From Leptidea sinapis (Eukaryota; Arthropoda; Insecta; Lepidoptera; Pieridae): a stretch of 64,000 nt of DNA. Shown piece by piece: positions 33,306-45,116 of the stretch. The notes below the pieces were generated by a model that was given only the letters and a program-made list of their open reading frames with translations, was not told the origin of the DNA and made no database searches. A program made the translations under genes and the position numbers. The DNA lies in assembly GCF_905404315.1 (NCBI RefSeq), contig NC_066273.1:744001-808000 (forward strand), written 5' to 3'. Positions within the stretch are counted from its first letter, which is position 1; each line of letters begins with the position of its first letter.

Positions 33306-33940
33306 ATATTTATTTTCCTCTTACTCAGGATGGAAGAGATAGAATAAAGAGATGGTATTTATTTACCTTTACCTAGTTAATTATTTATTAAATATTGTAG
33401 GTACTTATCACAGCTTTTATGGTAAAACTAAAATAGCTCAGATAGTAATTCAAGCTGACGCACAATCTTCTTCGAGCTCATTTTGTTTAATGGAACAAAA
33501 CAAGACGAGAAAGAGTTACCTACACTTGGGCGAAAATTCAGTTTTACTTTGATGTACGGCGGTTTTTTTTTAATTACAACCATTTGGGTACGACTTTTTC
33601 ATTTTCAGCCTATTAATTTCTGTATAAAAATAATTATACCTTACCTTTTTACTACTCTACGGCTTCAATTATTGTTAGGTTGAGTACTAGTAAGTGAGCA
33701 AAAGACTCTGATATCATAATAAACATATTTAAAAGAATAAGGTAGAAAATGAAGGAATAGTAGAATTAGACTGGCAATGTCCTATGGCAAGTCGTCGATG
33801 AGTCGCAGAGTTTCAGTCCTATTGAGTTGTCGTCCTATCGAATCAGTACGTGAATACCAATTTTGGACCAAGTTTCAATAGGATGACTTCTGAACTACAA
33901 CGATTTTTGGATCGTTAGAATATACGTGAATCGGCCTACA

Positions 33941-34839
33941 GACCGCTCGAAAAATGACGGCTTTAAACTAGAAACATCCAGACCAAACCAAAAAACGTGT
34001 GACACTCGTGGCCAAATAATCAAATTTGTAAAAAACGTGCCTAATATAATATCGTCTCATTAAAAAAAATGTCGCATCGCTTAAACCACGTAGGCTACAA
34101 TGTATTTAAATGATACTCAATCTATTCTATAAAATAAAAGTTTATAACTGATGTTGCGAATTTCTAATCATGTAGGTATAAAATGCTGAGAGAAGCAAGT
34201 AGATGATGATTCGAGCGTGACAATTGCCAACTGACCCAAATCCATTCGTTACTTTAGACTCGTAAAAACGCTTAAAAATGCCAATGCTATAGAAATAAGA
34301 ACAGAAATGTATAGAGCTGTAAATTTTCAATACGATAATATATTTTATACATATTTTTTTTTTCTAGAAAGAGTTTGAGTAGGTGACAGCAAGAGCAACA
34401 CTGAAAATAATAAATGCCATTTTACTACTCCAAAATATTTCTAGCTATTTAATTAGTACATGCTACTCAATAAATGTGTTCAATGAAACGAATAGTTTTT
34501 TATTACTCATGAACAACATTCTCACACGAAATCTGAAAATACAATATTCATACTAGGCGTAGGCATATTTCACTTTTATTTGATAGAACTCTCTAACTAC
34601 CACAGCCACATTGACATGCTTAGCGATGGCATATTGAGTTTTGTTTAACTTCGTGATCACTTGGAAGAAAAGGCTAAATTCGCCTCTTAAAATCTTGAAG
34701 TGCTCAGTACTTCAGTTCAAGTCACTTCCACTTGCATTGGCTTTAAATGGAGAGAACTGCTCTCATGTCTAGATGGGAGCTCCTTCATCTCAGATCAATT
34801 TGCTTTGCGTGGTGTGTCTGTGAATCTTATACCGCATGT
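33941..34839. other. Intergenic, nothing recognised
   Basis: Short frames at 34142-34330 and elsewhere lack domains. Confidence 0.4.
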
Positions 34840-35075
34840 ATCACGAAGGTCGTTCGATTGAATTGTTCAAGTTGCAGCGGCCGAATTCAACCACCAGGCC
34901 TCAACTGAAAAATAAACTTTTCACTACTACATTTGTCCACTGCTGTATTCCCGCATCAATACGACCTTCAAGCTATGAGGATGTTCCCACTTCAAAGATT
35001 GGTAACGTATTTCTTAACCTCTGGTATAACAGATATCCTGGGCGACTGGTTTTCATAATCCATCGTCGCCTCTTA
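34840..35075 (+). pseudogene. Decayed LINE tail (VFPxxYDL motif)
   Basis: One frame contains HLSTAVFPHQYDLQ, resembling the RT-ORF C-terminal motif LWN.LP..VFP..YDL of Jockey/CR1-type LINEs. Stops and frame changes surround it. Weak. Confidence 0.35.
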
Positions 35076-35534
35076 TAATATTTCATTTGCGTTTGATATA
35101 GTAGAATTAATAATAAAATAAAGATTTTTTCAATGAAATTAAGGTATAATTTTTTAATATAGACAGCTCCTTAGTTCTCTAGTCTCGAAAACAGAATAAC
35201 TCAGCGCATGAATTGAATAATATACGTGGTATTATGTTTTTTGTAGTTCGTGCTGACGCAGGTGACTACCCAACAAAAAAGCAATAGTAAACCTGCTTTG
35301 CACGCATTTTATATAATACGAGGTAGGTAGACACATTTAATTTGTCGCAAAATATGGCATATTATTACGAGAATAAGAAGGTAAATTAATTAGTCTCTTA
35401 AGCATGAAATATTATCATGAAAATTATTAAAGTTATGAATGTACTTATATTTTTTTGCCATTTGGGCTAAATTGATATATACCTAAATTTTAACCTTTGA
35501 AATAAACAGAGACTTTTGGCTGACATTGTTAAAT

Positions 35535-35705
35535 ACTCTTTTTGACTGAAAAGAGTGGCCGTTGAATTTCTTGTATGTTCTTCTCACGAGCTCTACTTTT
35601 TCCGAACATATGATAGATTCAGTAATTTAAAAGAAATATTTATAGTGACGATTCAAAAGCGCTTAGTTTATGCCTAGCTTAATAAAATTTATTTGACTTT
35701 GACCT
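35535..35705 (+). repeat. Family E SINE-like repeat
   Basis: AAAGAGTGGCCGTTGAATTT, TTGTATGTTCTTCTCACGAG, GTGACGATTCAAAAGCGCTT and a tail ending in TTTATTTGACTTTGAC. Copies at 51962-52312 and 53362-53745 are longer at the 5' end. Confidence 0.65.
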
Positions 35706-35889
35706 TAACAAGTACTCCCTTTGCGAAGCCTTAGGTAGGATCACTTTGCTAACTAATTAACTTCATTCCGATGGCGCTTGTGATGTATGTATGTATTCCA
35801 AAATGCGTCTGAATAAATTAACTTTGATCAAGTATACTGTATCTCTTTCTTTATAACAATTTATTCAAGCAAAACAAACGTTACAACTA

Positions 35890-36290
35890 TATTTACAATA
35901 CTATGACTACATTAAATTAAAACTATAGTAACAGGGAATTGTACCAAGAATTTCCGCGTTTGGTAGCTAGGCTGATCCGTTGACCGAAATATCAGCCAGG
36001 GCTTAGGTTTCCAAAAGCCCTATTGAGGCACGTAGATAGTATTTTATTCTATTTCTGCGCCTCTGAGCCGCACGGGCCAAGTTTCTTGACACAAAACGGC
36101 ACAAAGACAGCAAACGACGTCTTCAGCAATCGAAACAGCAGCCCCAGCACCAACTGACGTAGCTTGGACATGAGAAGGAGCCAGAGTGTGAAGGAGCCAG
36201 TGAGACGCAAGTCGCCTCCTATACAAGCGCCCTTCCCCGTGCCCAAGCCACAAGCGTCATTCCATCAGGACGCTTGCCATCTCGGCGGGT
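35890..36290 (-). pseudogene. LINE ORF C-terminal relic (QRGNAAS family)
   Basis: Minus strand: DGMTLVAWARGRALVWEATC, then LAPSH and VGAGAAVSIAEDV segments, then LGPCGSEAQK. The order matches the relic at 12600-12945, extended further upstream. Frameshifts separate the segments; the final QRGNAAS block is eroded. Confidence 0.65.
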
Positions 36291-36719
36291 AATACCACTT
36301 GTCTCTAAAACAGCTGGTATATTATGATTGGTATTCTTGATCTTTGTAGAGGATAAGGTGGCATGCCAATATAGTTCCTGACATCTTCAATACTTCAGCC
36401 AATTTACCTTTTAATAGGTATATAGTAATTATAGGCAAAACTCATATATGGTGCGAGCATGTAGAACAGTGAATTATGTTAGTAGATTATTAGATATTGA
36501 CATATTTGCTACAAGCATTTCCAGGGCAAGGCAGTGTATAACGCTCAACTTATTAAAATAAGAATTACCATATTGTACGTATACTTCTATTAGTGAAAAG
36601 CTTTAATTGGATGTCTGTTACTATCTAAGTTTCTGTAGAAATTATATTAGCTGTTGGTTTTCCTTGAATAAATAAATGAGTACATGACGGAACAGAAAAC
36701 CTCAAAATACTATCTTAGA
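36291..36719. other. Intergenic, nothing recognised
   Basis: No gene or repeat end seen. Confidence 0.4.
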
Positions 36720-36722
36720 TTA

Positions 36723-37124
36723 AGGATTGATCTCCGCTGTGCTCCAAATAGATACGCAGGCGTAGTCTTAGAGTGCGGCAACTAATACACTGCCCAAGTG
36801 AGCGTACTCGAGGCATTCTCTAACAATGTGTGACGTTGACGTCACACATGTTCTGTTAAACTTTACTGATAATTGAAACTAAAATGCGTAGTAAAACCTA
36901 TACTACAAGAAATAAGAAAGACCTGGGATCACACATCATCACTAAGTATTTTGTATTTTATTAATTTCAATGTAAAATAACACGAAGCGTGTGTTACAAA
37001 CTTTGAAAGATGCCATTGAGTGTCAAAATGCCACGCAAACAAGCATCTAATAGTTGCCGTATTAAAGAAGCTATTGTTCTTAGGTAGTGCGGTATCTATT
37101 TGGAGCGTAGCGGAGACCAATCCT
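36723..37124. mobile_element. Family K MITE, intact, TTA target-site duplication
   Basis: AGGATTGATCTCCGCTGTGC at the left matches the complement of the right end (GCGGAGACCAATCCT). The TIR is about 30 bp. TTA flanks both sides (36720-36722 and 37125-37127), as in PIF/Harbinger elements. The 402-bp interior contains CAATGTGTGACGTTGACGTC and no real coding sequence. A truncated copy lies at 23763. Confidence 0.8.
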
Positions 37125-37127
37125 TTA

Positions 37128-38599
37128 TAAGCTTAGATTATTTCAACATTAAACGTCAGAACTGCAATTAAAACAAATGGATTCTTGCAAAAGAGATTCA
37201 AACATTAAATGTGTTAATGTTTTACTTTAATAAATTATTTGAAAAATTACCCACAAACTGAGGTGCTCAACGAAAAAAGATATTATAATTAACGAACTGT
37301 AAATAATGGTTTGCAATTAAGTTAAATGTTTTGAAAATTATAAAAAAGCATTATTTTGAAATTAAAAATAAAATTATAGCCCATAAACAGATTCTAAACT
37401 TAATTTTTTTTCCCTGCTTTATTGCGATTTAATTTTTGCCTCAACGTTTAATAAAGGAAATCTTGAAATAATGTAAGTAATATAATATTTATAAACTCTG
37501 TGCGAACAATAAACAATTAATTTTGTATCTTTAATATCAATTATATTTAATAGCCGTAAAGTACTAAAAATATTTTGTATATTAATTTTGTACGATGAAT
37601 ATGGTTTTGATAAAGGTGTTATTTTATGGTTTTACACCAAGTATTGTTTGAAACGCCTTAGTTAAATGTCCCAGTTTACGAACATTTATCTATCATCAAT
37701 ATTGATGTACAATTTACAATTAGACTTCCAATAGCCTAATGAAAGATCGTCAAAAAATGTCCTAGCTGCGTTGTATATATACGTCTACATAAACTAATAC
37801 GGATAATATTAAAATATCATACAAATTAACACCTTATTTCGTGGCGGTAATGTTCAAAGTCTATTGTATACGCTCATATATTAGAAGCTTGGACGCGAAC
37901 ACGAGGCAAGAACATTTTGTTTTAGCAATTGAAATGTCATTATTTAGCAAAATGATTAAAACGTCAAGTAAGTACACAGTTTTGTTAATTTAAAGAGGCA
38001 CTTACCTGAAATACGACACTCCATCCTTTTAAGTTTGGTATTGGCATTGTATTCAAAGCGCGGTCGAAACAAAACTGAACAAATCTCCGAAAAATAGAGT
38101 TTCGCTTCAAACAAATTTTGAGTATGATTGTGAGTTTAGTTGTTTATTGTATGTCAATCATCGATTTTAAATTACCCATAACTGAAAAAGTCAGATTTTA
38201 CATTTTTGAAATTTCATTAGAACTGCTTTTTTCTAAGTAACGTAAGTGGTTTTTTCAATCTCCTACTTTCGTCGTCATATTTTCTTTCCAAATAGTGTTA
38301 GTTCTTTATCAATATAATACAGCAGAATTTAAGATTCATTGCAAGAATATGAACAAAACATTATGGTCATATCATTAGAGTATTAATTAAGAGCTAATTG
38401 TTTAGGTTTTACATACATATATGATTCCATCTTTCACACAACTTCTCTTGATCTCTTGTCTCTTTTCTAAGAAAAAGTTTCAAAGAGAGCCTTACTGGTC
38501 TAGTGTTTTCACCAGCAACAAACTAGAAATAGTGTTTGCAGATTACTGTTGACGATAAAAAAAAGTTGCTAAAAGCCGTTGTTGTACCCTACCTACCTT
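37128..38599. other. AT-rich intergenic, nothing recognised
   Basis: About 1.5 kb without recognised repeats or coding sequence. Confidence 0.4.
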
Positions 38600-38740
38600 A
38601 CCCTATCAATTGAAATTCAAATATTTTTATTCAAAATCATAATAAATCGCTTCTTGAAAGTTAAAAACTACCAACCATTGGAAAAACTGTGCCTCAAACC
38701 AGAGAAGAACGGGCGCAAGAAACTCGAAAAGCAGACTTCT
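38600..38740 (-). repeat. Family C repeat, reverse copy
   Basis: Complement of TTTCTTGCGCCCGTTCTTCT, GGTAGTTTTTAACTTTCAAG and the ATATTTGAATTT tail. The 76-codon frame over it is a by-product. Confidence 0.6.
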
Positions 38741-39006
38741 TTTTTTTCATTAAAATATCCTTACAGTTTTATATCGTACAATAAAATTAATAATCATTTA
38801 ATAGCCTGAGGGCAGTTGCTATATTCCATATCAATGGTATCATTCAGAAAGAATCATTCATTTGTCATTTATGTTAGAGTAAATAAGTAGTAACCACACT
38901 AACGTTTTTTAACTATTCTTTTGAACACGTTAGACTTACTAACTCGACTTAACCTAATAAGCATAAGATAATATTGAATAGCCTTATTGTAATATAAAAA
39001 ACAGCA

Positions 39007-39345
39007 TTATACTAATTGCAAATGAATTCTTAAATGTGCATTAAAATTACATTCATGATGCAATGCTGCACCTTCTTCCGTTGTAGGAAAACGGGTGAAG
39101 TGAACTTTAGCAAAAGCAGAATTTTGTTCAAATTTTATGTACTTTCCTGCGGCATGTACAATGACATGGTAGGTTGAGTTAGGATGGAGGAAATCTTTAG
39201 TTGTGGTGACGAGTTCAACAATTTTCTGAATCGAACCCCACGGTTTGTTCTTCCTGTGCCAGAAAAGGGCTCAGGTTGTGTTGCACCCAGTGATGGCATG
39301 GAGAAACTACTCGAAACCGGTAACCCAAAATCTCCATGATTGCGA
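39007..39345 (-). pseudogene. Decayed coding relic, HAxTGCxTT family
   Basis: From 39270 down to 39007 the minus strand is open for 88 codons without any ATG: PWGSIQKIVELVTTTKDF, then HVIVHAAGKYIKFEQNSAFA, then HFTRFPTTEEGAALHHEC, to a stop. Just upstream, across one in-frame stop, is FLHAITGCNTT. The order HAxTGCDTTS...PPT..AA..HS is one I know from large multi-copy invertebrate protein families often treated as transposon-derived; I cannot name the family precisely. Further upstream, frames around 39350-39530 may carry more of the gene with shifts. No matching host gene is recognised. Likely a dead copy. Confidence 0.5.
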
Positions 39346-39566
39346 TTGGGAAATATTATTAAGGTGCAGTGTCACCAATGCCACTTTTTTGGAAATAAAC
39401 ATTCTTCTCACCCAATCCCAAACCATTTAGAAGGAAAAGAAAGTCCAAATACTGTCTCACGATCGGTCCCGATTCAAAAGAGCTGCAAGATAATGAACCT
39501 TTACGTTGACGATGTCCCAGTCAGCATCGACTGACTGCTTTGTCTCAATTCCGTGGCTTAGGTATT

Positions 39567-39775
39567 TTTTTTATTACAATAAAGGATGAGACGAGTAGGA
39601 CATTCAGCTGATGATAATTGATACGACCTGCCCATTAAAATGCAGTGTCGCTCAGGATTCTGGAAAAACCCAAAACTTCTGAGAAGCACTACAATTGCGC
39701 CTGTCACCCAGAGACATAAGATGTTCAGTCTTATTTGCTCAGTCATATCACTAGCTACGGCCTCCTTATGGTGGA
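39567..39775 (+). repeat. Family A repeat, 3' truncated
   Basis: AAAGGATGAGACGAGTAGGA through the hairpin to CACTAGCTACGGC, then lost. Confidence 0.7.
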
Positions 39776-40100
39776 CTCTTTAAATCTTTGTATGATTTTA
39801 TCCGTAAACGAGTCTTTTTATTGATATCAGGGACGTAAATTGACGAATTGACGTTTCTCGGTGAATTTTGAACCTAGAGTTGGTTGTGTTCTGTAACTAT
39901 AGCAATTTAAGTATTCTTATAAACGTTTATAATATTTTTTTAAGGGCGTAGTTCAGGAGAATACTAATTTCGTGTTTTCTTCGAGTGCTGTAAAGTCAGA
40001 GCTACAGGTCTTGGTCAGGTTGATACAGTACTAGTAGTTGTTCTAAAAATTATTAAAAAATCAGAACAAGACGTTAGTTTGAGGTTTTAGTAATTTCTAA
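39776..40100. other. Intergenic, nothing recognised
   Basis: No gene seen. Confidence 0.4.
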
Positions 40101-40460
40101 TGGTCAAGATCGCCGGAACAGGTTGAATGAACGCAGCGCAGGACCAATCGTCATGGTGTTCTTTGGGGGAGGGATCCAATAAAAGCCAAGCAGTTCCAAT
40201 CAAAATCTTGTTTTATCTCAGCGGATACTCCATAGAGAGTACCGCTTGCGCCTCTGTCTCCCCAAGAGAAGGTCGCCTTCGATGATGGTTTAGAGGGCAT
40301 CTACCCAAAGCCAAAGTGGTGTTTAGTCGGTGCCTACCTTGGTTTTACGTGAGTCCCACATAACCAACGCAGACTTAGGCTGCGTTGGTATGCATGAGCA
40401 TTCACCACCTCCCTCCCGTCGTTATCCCGGAGGATAGCCCTTTCCCTTTGTTTGGGCGCA
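40101..40460 (+). repeat. RTE tail fragment plus unassigned sequence
   Basis: 40101-40170 in one frame reads VKIAG, stop, MNAAQDQSSW, the RTE C-terminal signature. The rest, to about 40460, is GC-richer (CTCCCTCCCGTCGTTATCCC) and not assigned. Confidence 0.4.
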
Positions 40461-40654
40461 AATAAAAAAAATAAAAGTCTTATTCACTGCTTAGCTTGCT
40501 CGTGTAAGTAACACAGCGCAGGCAATGTATATTTTCTGATATATTTCTAAAAATTTAACCAAATATAAAGAAAACCGAGCCATTGCGATACTTGCGACTT
40601 TCATATCCAAAATCTAAAATTATTCCGAATAATTGTTTTTTATTATTAATTTGT

Positions 40655-40905
40655 TTTTGTAAACGAGCGTACGGGATGTAGTTAAGTGATCACCTCCGCC
40701 CACATTCGCTTGCAAAACCAAAGGAATCCCAGGAGCGTTGCTGGCAATTTAGAAAAGCACACGCTTTTTTAAAGGTATCCATCTCGTATTGCCCTAGATA
40801 TACGGCGCAGGGCAGCTCATTCCATTGTGTGGTTGTCTATGTCTGTACAATAAACACCAAACATCCAGAGAGTCGGGGTGATGTCCTTATTTAATATATG
40901 TATAT
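40655..40905 (+). repeat. Family D repeat, diverged
   Basis: AAACGAGCGTACGGGATGTA, CCACATTCGCTTGC and AGGAGCGTTGCTGGC match family D. A deletion shortens the middle. Confidence 0.6.
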
Positions 40906-40949
40906 CTGTATCTATCGCATTATGTATTTTTTATTTATAAGAGCGGCAT

Positions 40950-41330
40950 CAACAAGCGAACTACAAAAGGGCTCATGTGATGGGAAGGCAACCCAAGGAC
41001 TTCCTCAACATCGGGGGTCAAGGTTACCTCTCCGGGATTTCAGTTGGGAATACTCCCAATAGAGCATTCGCGATAATCTTAGCTGAAGGGGTAGGGACCT
41101 TCGCATTGGTTTGGGAAAACTGCAACTGGTAATTGATTCCACAGATTGGTTGTGCGAGGCAAGAATTTGTCGCAACACTGTGGTGTTGTGATAACAGTTA
41201 AGTTTCTGTCAAGTACGGGCCCTGCCATGCTTCGCTAGAAAAGCATTCGAGCTTGCTAGAGGACGTTTTAATGGTGGCGGCACTGTTACATAGTACGTGT
41301 TCATACGTAAATGCATTTTCCTCCACCTGA
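40950..41330 (-). pseudogene. Decayed LINE tail (RTTNLWNQLP motif)
   Basis: On the minus strand at about 41102-41165 one frame reads FLPRTTNLWNQLPVAVFP, the conserved end of many Jockey/CR1/R1-type LINE ORF2 proteins (RT..LWN.LP..VF). The remainder is frame-broken. Confidence 0.6.
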
Positions 41331-42089
41331 AAATATATTAATAATTAGACTAAATTCTCAAAAAGAATAAACTTCAGCAATTTTGAATAATTTTTTTTAA
41401 TGACAAATTGTTTATATTTGAAAGACCGACATCTTAAGTCAATTTCCTAATATGCAAATATAAAAAAAAACATATATGCTAACGAGTTATAATGATACGA
41501 CTACATAACATTTAAATTTTGAGCATCCGCCGCGCCTCTGGGCCCCACGGGCCAAGTGTCCACGTGACACCAATCCAAATTTTGAATTGAGTTCTACATG
41601 TATTAATACTTAATATAAAAAATACATATATTGCGAGGGTTTATCTATTGTAATTCATGTGTATAACAAACAATATAATAAAATTAATGATCACAGTTTT
41701 AGATCTTCGTTGCTAATGGCTTTTATTTATAAATAATAATTAAATACTTAATAACTAACACAAAGCTCGTTGAATGATTTAAATTCACATAAAGTAATAA
41801 TAAAATTCATCAATTGTTTTTATGTTCTTTGCAAAAACTATGTGACGGATAATATAATAATATGTTATAAACTTAATATATTCAAATAAAAATTATATTA
41901 TTATGTTATTGTTAATTTTAAATGAATTTTTTAAATTCCACTCTAAATTAAATGTGGTATAATTAAATAGTACCATTTCAAATATCTAAATTGCTAAATT
42001 ATTTTTAATATTCTTTGATGCGAATTTATATTACCTTTTAAATTATATATAATAAAATGAAAAATATAATTATGGCAGTATACCTAAGC
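41331..42089. other. AT-rich intergenic with a small LINE fragment
   Basis: 41517-41577 (reverse) matches the GGCCCCACGGGCCAAGTGTC block of the QRGNAAS LINE. Otherwise nothing is seen. Confidence 0.45.
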
Positions 42090-42362
42090 TCCAGTGGGAG
42101 GCTCCTGTGTACAAGATGCAGGCGAGATTATACGTACCATTTCTGCCGTGAAGCAGTAATGTGTAAGCATTATTATGTTTTAGTCCGAAGGGCACCATAG
42201 CAAGTGAAATTACTGGGAAAATGAGACTTAAGTACTTATGTCTTAAAATGACGAGCACAATTGTAGTGCCGCCCCATCCTGAGCGTCACTGCATTGTAAT
42301 CGGCAAGTATCAATTACCATCAGCTGAACGTCCTGCTTGTCACGTCCCTTATAGTCATAAAC
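42090..42362 (-). repeat. Family A repeat, reverse copy
   Basis: CCAGTGGGAGGCTCCTGTGT to CCTGCTTGTCACGTCCCTTA; the hairpin has lost part of one arm. Confidence 0.7.
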
Positions 42363-42635
42363 AAATGTCTGCTGATGTTTAGGACGACAGACTGAGGCAA
42401 CTACCGCAGAATACGTGTCGTTTCCAGAGTAGTTCTTCTGGATCTAATCATCTAACCCTCAACCACCTTATTTAGCATGATCCTTTTTAGATGTTGGCCG
42501 AGACTGGAGCGCTTCCACCCCGGTGGCAGCCACTGACCATACGTGAACCTTTTCTCTCGTCAGTAGATACCTGTCATAAAATAAATAATCAAAATAAAAC
42601 TTGGAAGAACAGAATATAGACTTATACGGCCTTAC

Positions 42636-42893
42636 AAATAAAATTGACATAAAGTTATAACTAAGCATAAACCAAGAATATGTAAAATGTTTACAAATAG
42701 ACACTTTGCTTACGAATGGTTTGTTCGGACGTACAACGTTTCCCACGTTTATTTGCAAGGCAGCATGTCATTCGGAAAACTTCAGAATTATCATTGTATT
42801 GACAGTGTTGTCAACGATATTGTTAATAATATTTTGCATTTTCTTTGTTTATCATCTGTTATAACTTTATAGCAAGTTTATTTGCAAGGCCGA
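42636..42893. mobile_element. Family P palindromic MITE
   Basis: ACGGCCTTACAAATAAA at the left and its complement at the right (TTTATTTGCAAGGCCG). Inner blocks AATTATCATTGTATTGACAG and TATTCTTGGTTTAT-like repeats are also in inverted pairs. Copies at 54322 and 56443. Reading frames on both strands are by-products. Confidence 0.7.
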
Positions 42894-42990
42894 TACATAA
42901 TAAATTTAAGGGTAATGTATGCCCATTTTTAAAAAAGTCCCAGTCGCTGTTCACGCTATATCTATAAATACAATTACTCGTAAATGTTTT

Positions 42991-43104
42991 ACACAAGTAA
43001 AATTCGAAAACAAAATTTTATGAACGATGCGGGACTCGCGCCCGTCACCTCTCAACGAGTACCGCATCGTTCATTAAACCTTGTTTTCAAATTTTATTTG
43101 TGTA
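42991..43104. mobile_element. Family T fold-back element without the tRNA-like core
   Basis: ACACAAGTAAAATTCGAAAA and its inverted counterpart (TTTTCAAATTTTATTTGTGT) bound a short GC-richer centre with GATGCGGGACTCGCG and GAGTACCGCATCGTTC. The cloverleaf part is deleted. The gtgagggttatcactt flank at 43118 is the same as after the copy at 8825. Confidence 0.6.
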
Positions 43105-43294
43105 ATTAATCCCAGAAGTGAGGGTTATCACTTTAAAACATAACAAATTGTTTAGATTTAAGTAAATGTTTTATTAAAAAATGGCACTGTCGTAAATCCT
43201 AATACTCCTCAGCTCCAATCTAAGCGATTAGACAGCCTGGGACTAGATTATGATGATTGTTTACTATCAATAACCTTTGTTATAATCGTATTAA

Positions 43295-43440
43295 AAAAGA
43301 ATGTAGGGAGAGTTTCTTGCGCCGCGTCTTCTCTCTCAGAGCGCCATTTGTTTCCGAAGCTGTGGTAGTGTTTGAAGTGACTTCAAAAAGAATTCTAAAG
43401 GATTCATTTTGAAAAATAAAATTCCCTTTTATACATTTTA
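43295..43440 (+). repeat. Family B repeat
   Basis: AGTTTCTTGCGCCGCGTCTT, GCGCCATTTGTTTCCGAAGC and GACTTCAAAAAGAATTCTAA. Confidence 0.65.
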
Positions 43441-43544
43441 GAATATACTAGCGTATAGATGAAACCACAGCCCGGTAAAGTGTGACCAATTTTGGTATGT
43501 CAATGTGTGCGTTAGCTAGTGGTTAAAAATTCAAAACACAATTT

Positions 43545-43860
43545 TATGGAAAAGGAGGACAAACGAGCGTATGGGTCGGGTCACCTTGTGTTAAGTAATC
43601 ACCGCCGCCCTCATTATCTTGCAACCCCAGAGGAATCACAGGAGCGTTACCGGCCTTTAAGGAAGGTGTGCGCGCTTTTTTTGAAGGTGCCTATGTCGTA
43701 TCGTCCCAGAAACACCGCAGAAGGAAGCTCATTCCACACTTTTGTAGTACGTGGAAGAAAGTTCCTTGAAAACTGCACTGTGGGGGACAGACACACATCC
43801 AGATGGTAGGGATGATATCCTAAGGTGTTAATGTCAAGAATGGTTGACTGATTACGACTT
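43545..43860 (+). repeat. Family D repeat, near full length
   Basis: From ATGGAAAAGGAGGACAAACG through CCGGCCTTTAAGGAAGG, AGGAAGCTCATTCCACAC and CACACATCCAGATGG. The 96-codon frame over it is a property of the repeat. Confidence 0.7.
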
Positions 43861-44588
43861 GTCTATCAAAATCCGTTACTATAACAACAGATTCGCTTTT
43901 CTTTTCTTTCTTGCTGTGTCTCCGTTAAATATGTTTTTCTCTCTCACAATCTTTGTCTAAACGCTTGTATTAATAAAGACAAGTACATGAGCTGTCCTTG
44001 AATGTAAAATCATTTGGTATTTTAATGTTCAAACAATGAAAATACTTAAAAACGTTAAAAAATATCATTTGTCATGTGAATAAATGAATTAATTTGGGTA
44101 CTGATTGATTTAACATCAATTGTATAAATTGTTTCTCTTCCTTATATACATTAATGATCTGCCTAATCTGGAAGAAAAATACATAACGGACAAAATACCA
44201 CCTCATAAAAATACCTCCAAACAACTCGACATTGGCGAAGTGCATGGCGCTAGTTTAGCAAAGCAAAGAATTTATCTCACTGAGTGAGCAAAGACGACTT
44301 TTGCTCTCCAGTTTTATGCGATAGCAAAGGCGTAAGGCTTTTGAGCTATAGAGTCAGAATAGTAGTGTTTTATATTTTGACGTAATGTTAATTTGGTCAT
44401 GGTAACTCCCTACTTTGTATAACTTGATCCTTATCTTTTAATAATAACAGTCAATCATTCTCACATTGTTCACACTTCAGCAGAATTCATTTGAGAATTA
44501 CGAGCACATTAACAATAGTTACATGCTCATTACTTTATACGTTAAGATCATAAAATAGAAAGCTTATTTTGAAATTTAAGCTCTAAAG
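43861..44588. other. Intergenic, nothing recognised
   Basis: No gene or repeat end recognised. Confidence 0.4.
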
Positions 44589-44748
44589 CTTAGATAATTT
44601 ATACGTCTAGATAGAGCGTCTTGCTGCTAGCTAGACAACCGATGAATACAGGCCAGATTTATTACTTTAATTACGTGACAAGCTACGTCTTACACTCGCA
44701 ATTTGTATGTCACTTCGTCTTAGTGTGCTTGCATTGCTCAAAATAAAT
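44589..44748 (+). mobile_element. MITE-1 copy, right end missing
   Basis: Starts CTTAGATAATTTATACGTCT and continues to TGCATTGCTCAAAATA, then breaks off. Confidence 0.7.
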
Positions 44749-45018
44749 GTAATGTATTATAATATAAAATTTCCATTGCAGCCATCTCGAAGGAAAGTCT
44801 GGGGACCTGGACTCAATAAAACTCTATGAAGACATTTCGTATTGCTTGTCGAGAAGGAATATTTTTAGTAAAATTATGCCCAATCCTTAAACCGGAGTGT
44901 CGTTTCGAGGTGGCGATGGACGGCATTTAAGTTGGGGTTGAGCCCCTATAGTTGCAAAAGTCTATAAAATAAAATATTCAAAGCACGTACATAGCAAAAC
45001 TCAACTAAATATAATATA

Positions 45019-45116
45019 TAAAGTAACTCCAAGTTCAATTACTTCTCCCTGTCATGTAATTCTGTAGTGATAAAAGTAAAATAACGACAAAAGTTTTAAA
45101 CTTGGAATAACTTTAC
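45019..45116. mobile_element. Family F mini-element
   Basis: Second copy of the element at 3009: AAAGTAACTCCAAGTTCAAT at the left, CTTGGAATAACTTTAC at the right. Confidence 0.65.

Larger units (their letters stand above)
29298..33940. mobile_element. Composite fold-back element from two head-to-head Harbinger 5' halves
   Basis: Outer ends TGTAGGCCGATTCACGTATA (29298) and its complement (33921-33940) bound two long inverted arms: 29298-30743 and 30796-33940, the latter interrupted by an insertion at 31537-33305. Removing the insertion leaves arms of about 1.4 kb around a spacer of about 52 bp. The arms are almost identical near the centre. Each carries the 5' part of a PIF/Harbinger-type transposase frame reading outward from the centre, both with stops. 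I infer an inverted duplication of an element's 5' half, mobilised or frozen as a fold-back unit. It has no intact protein. Confidence 0.8.
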
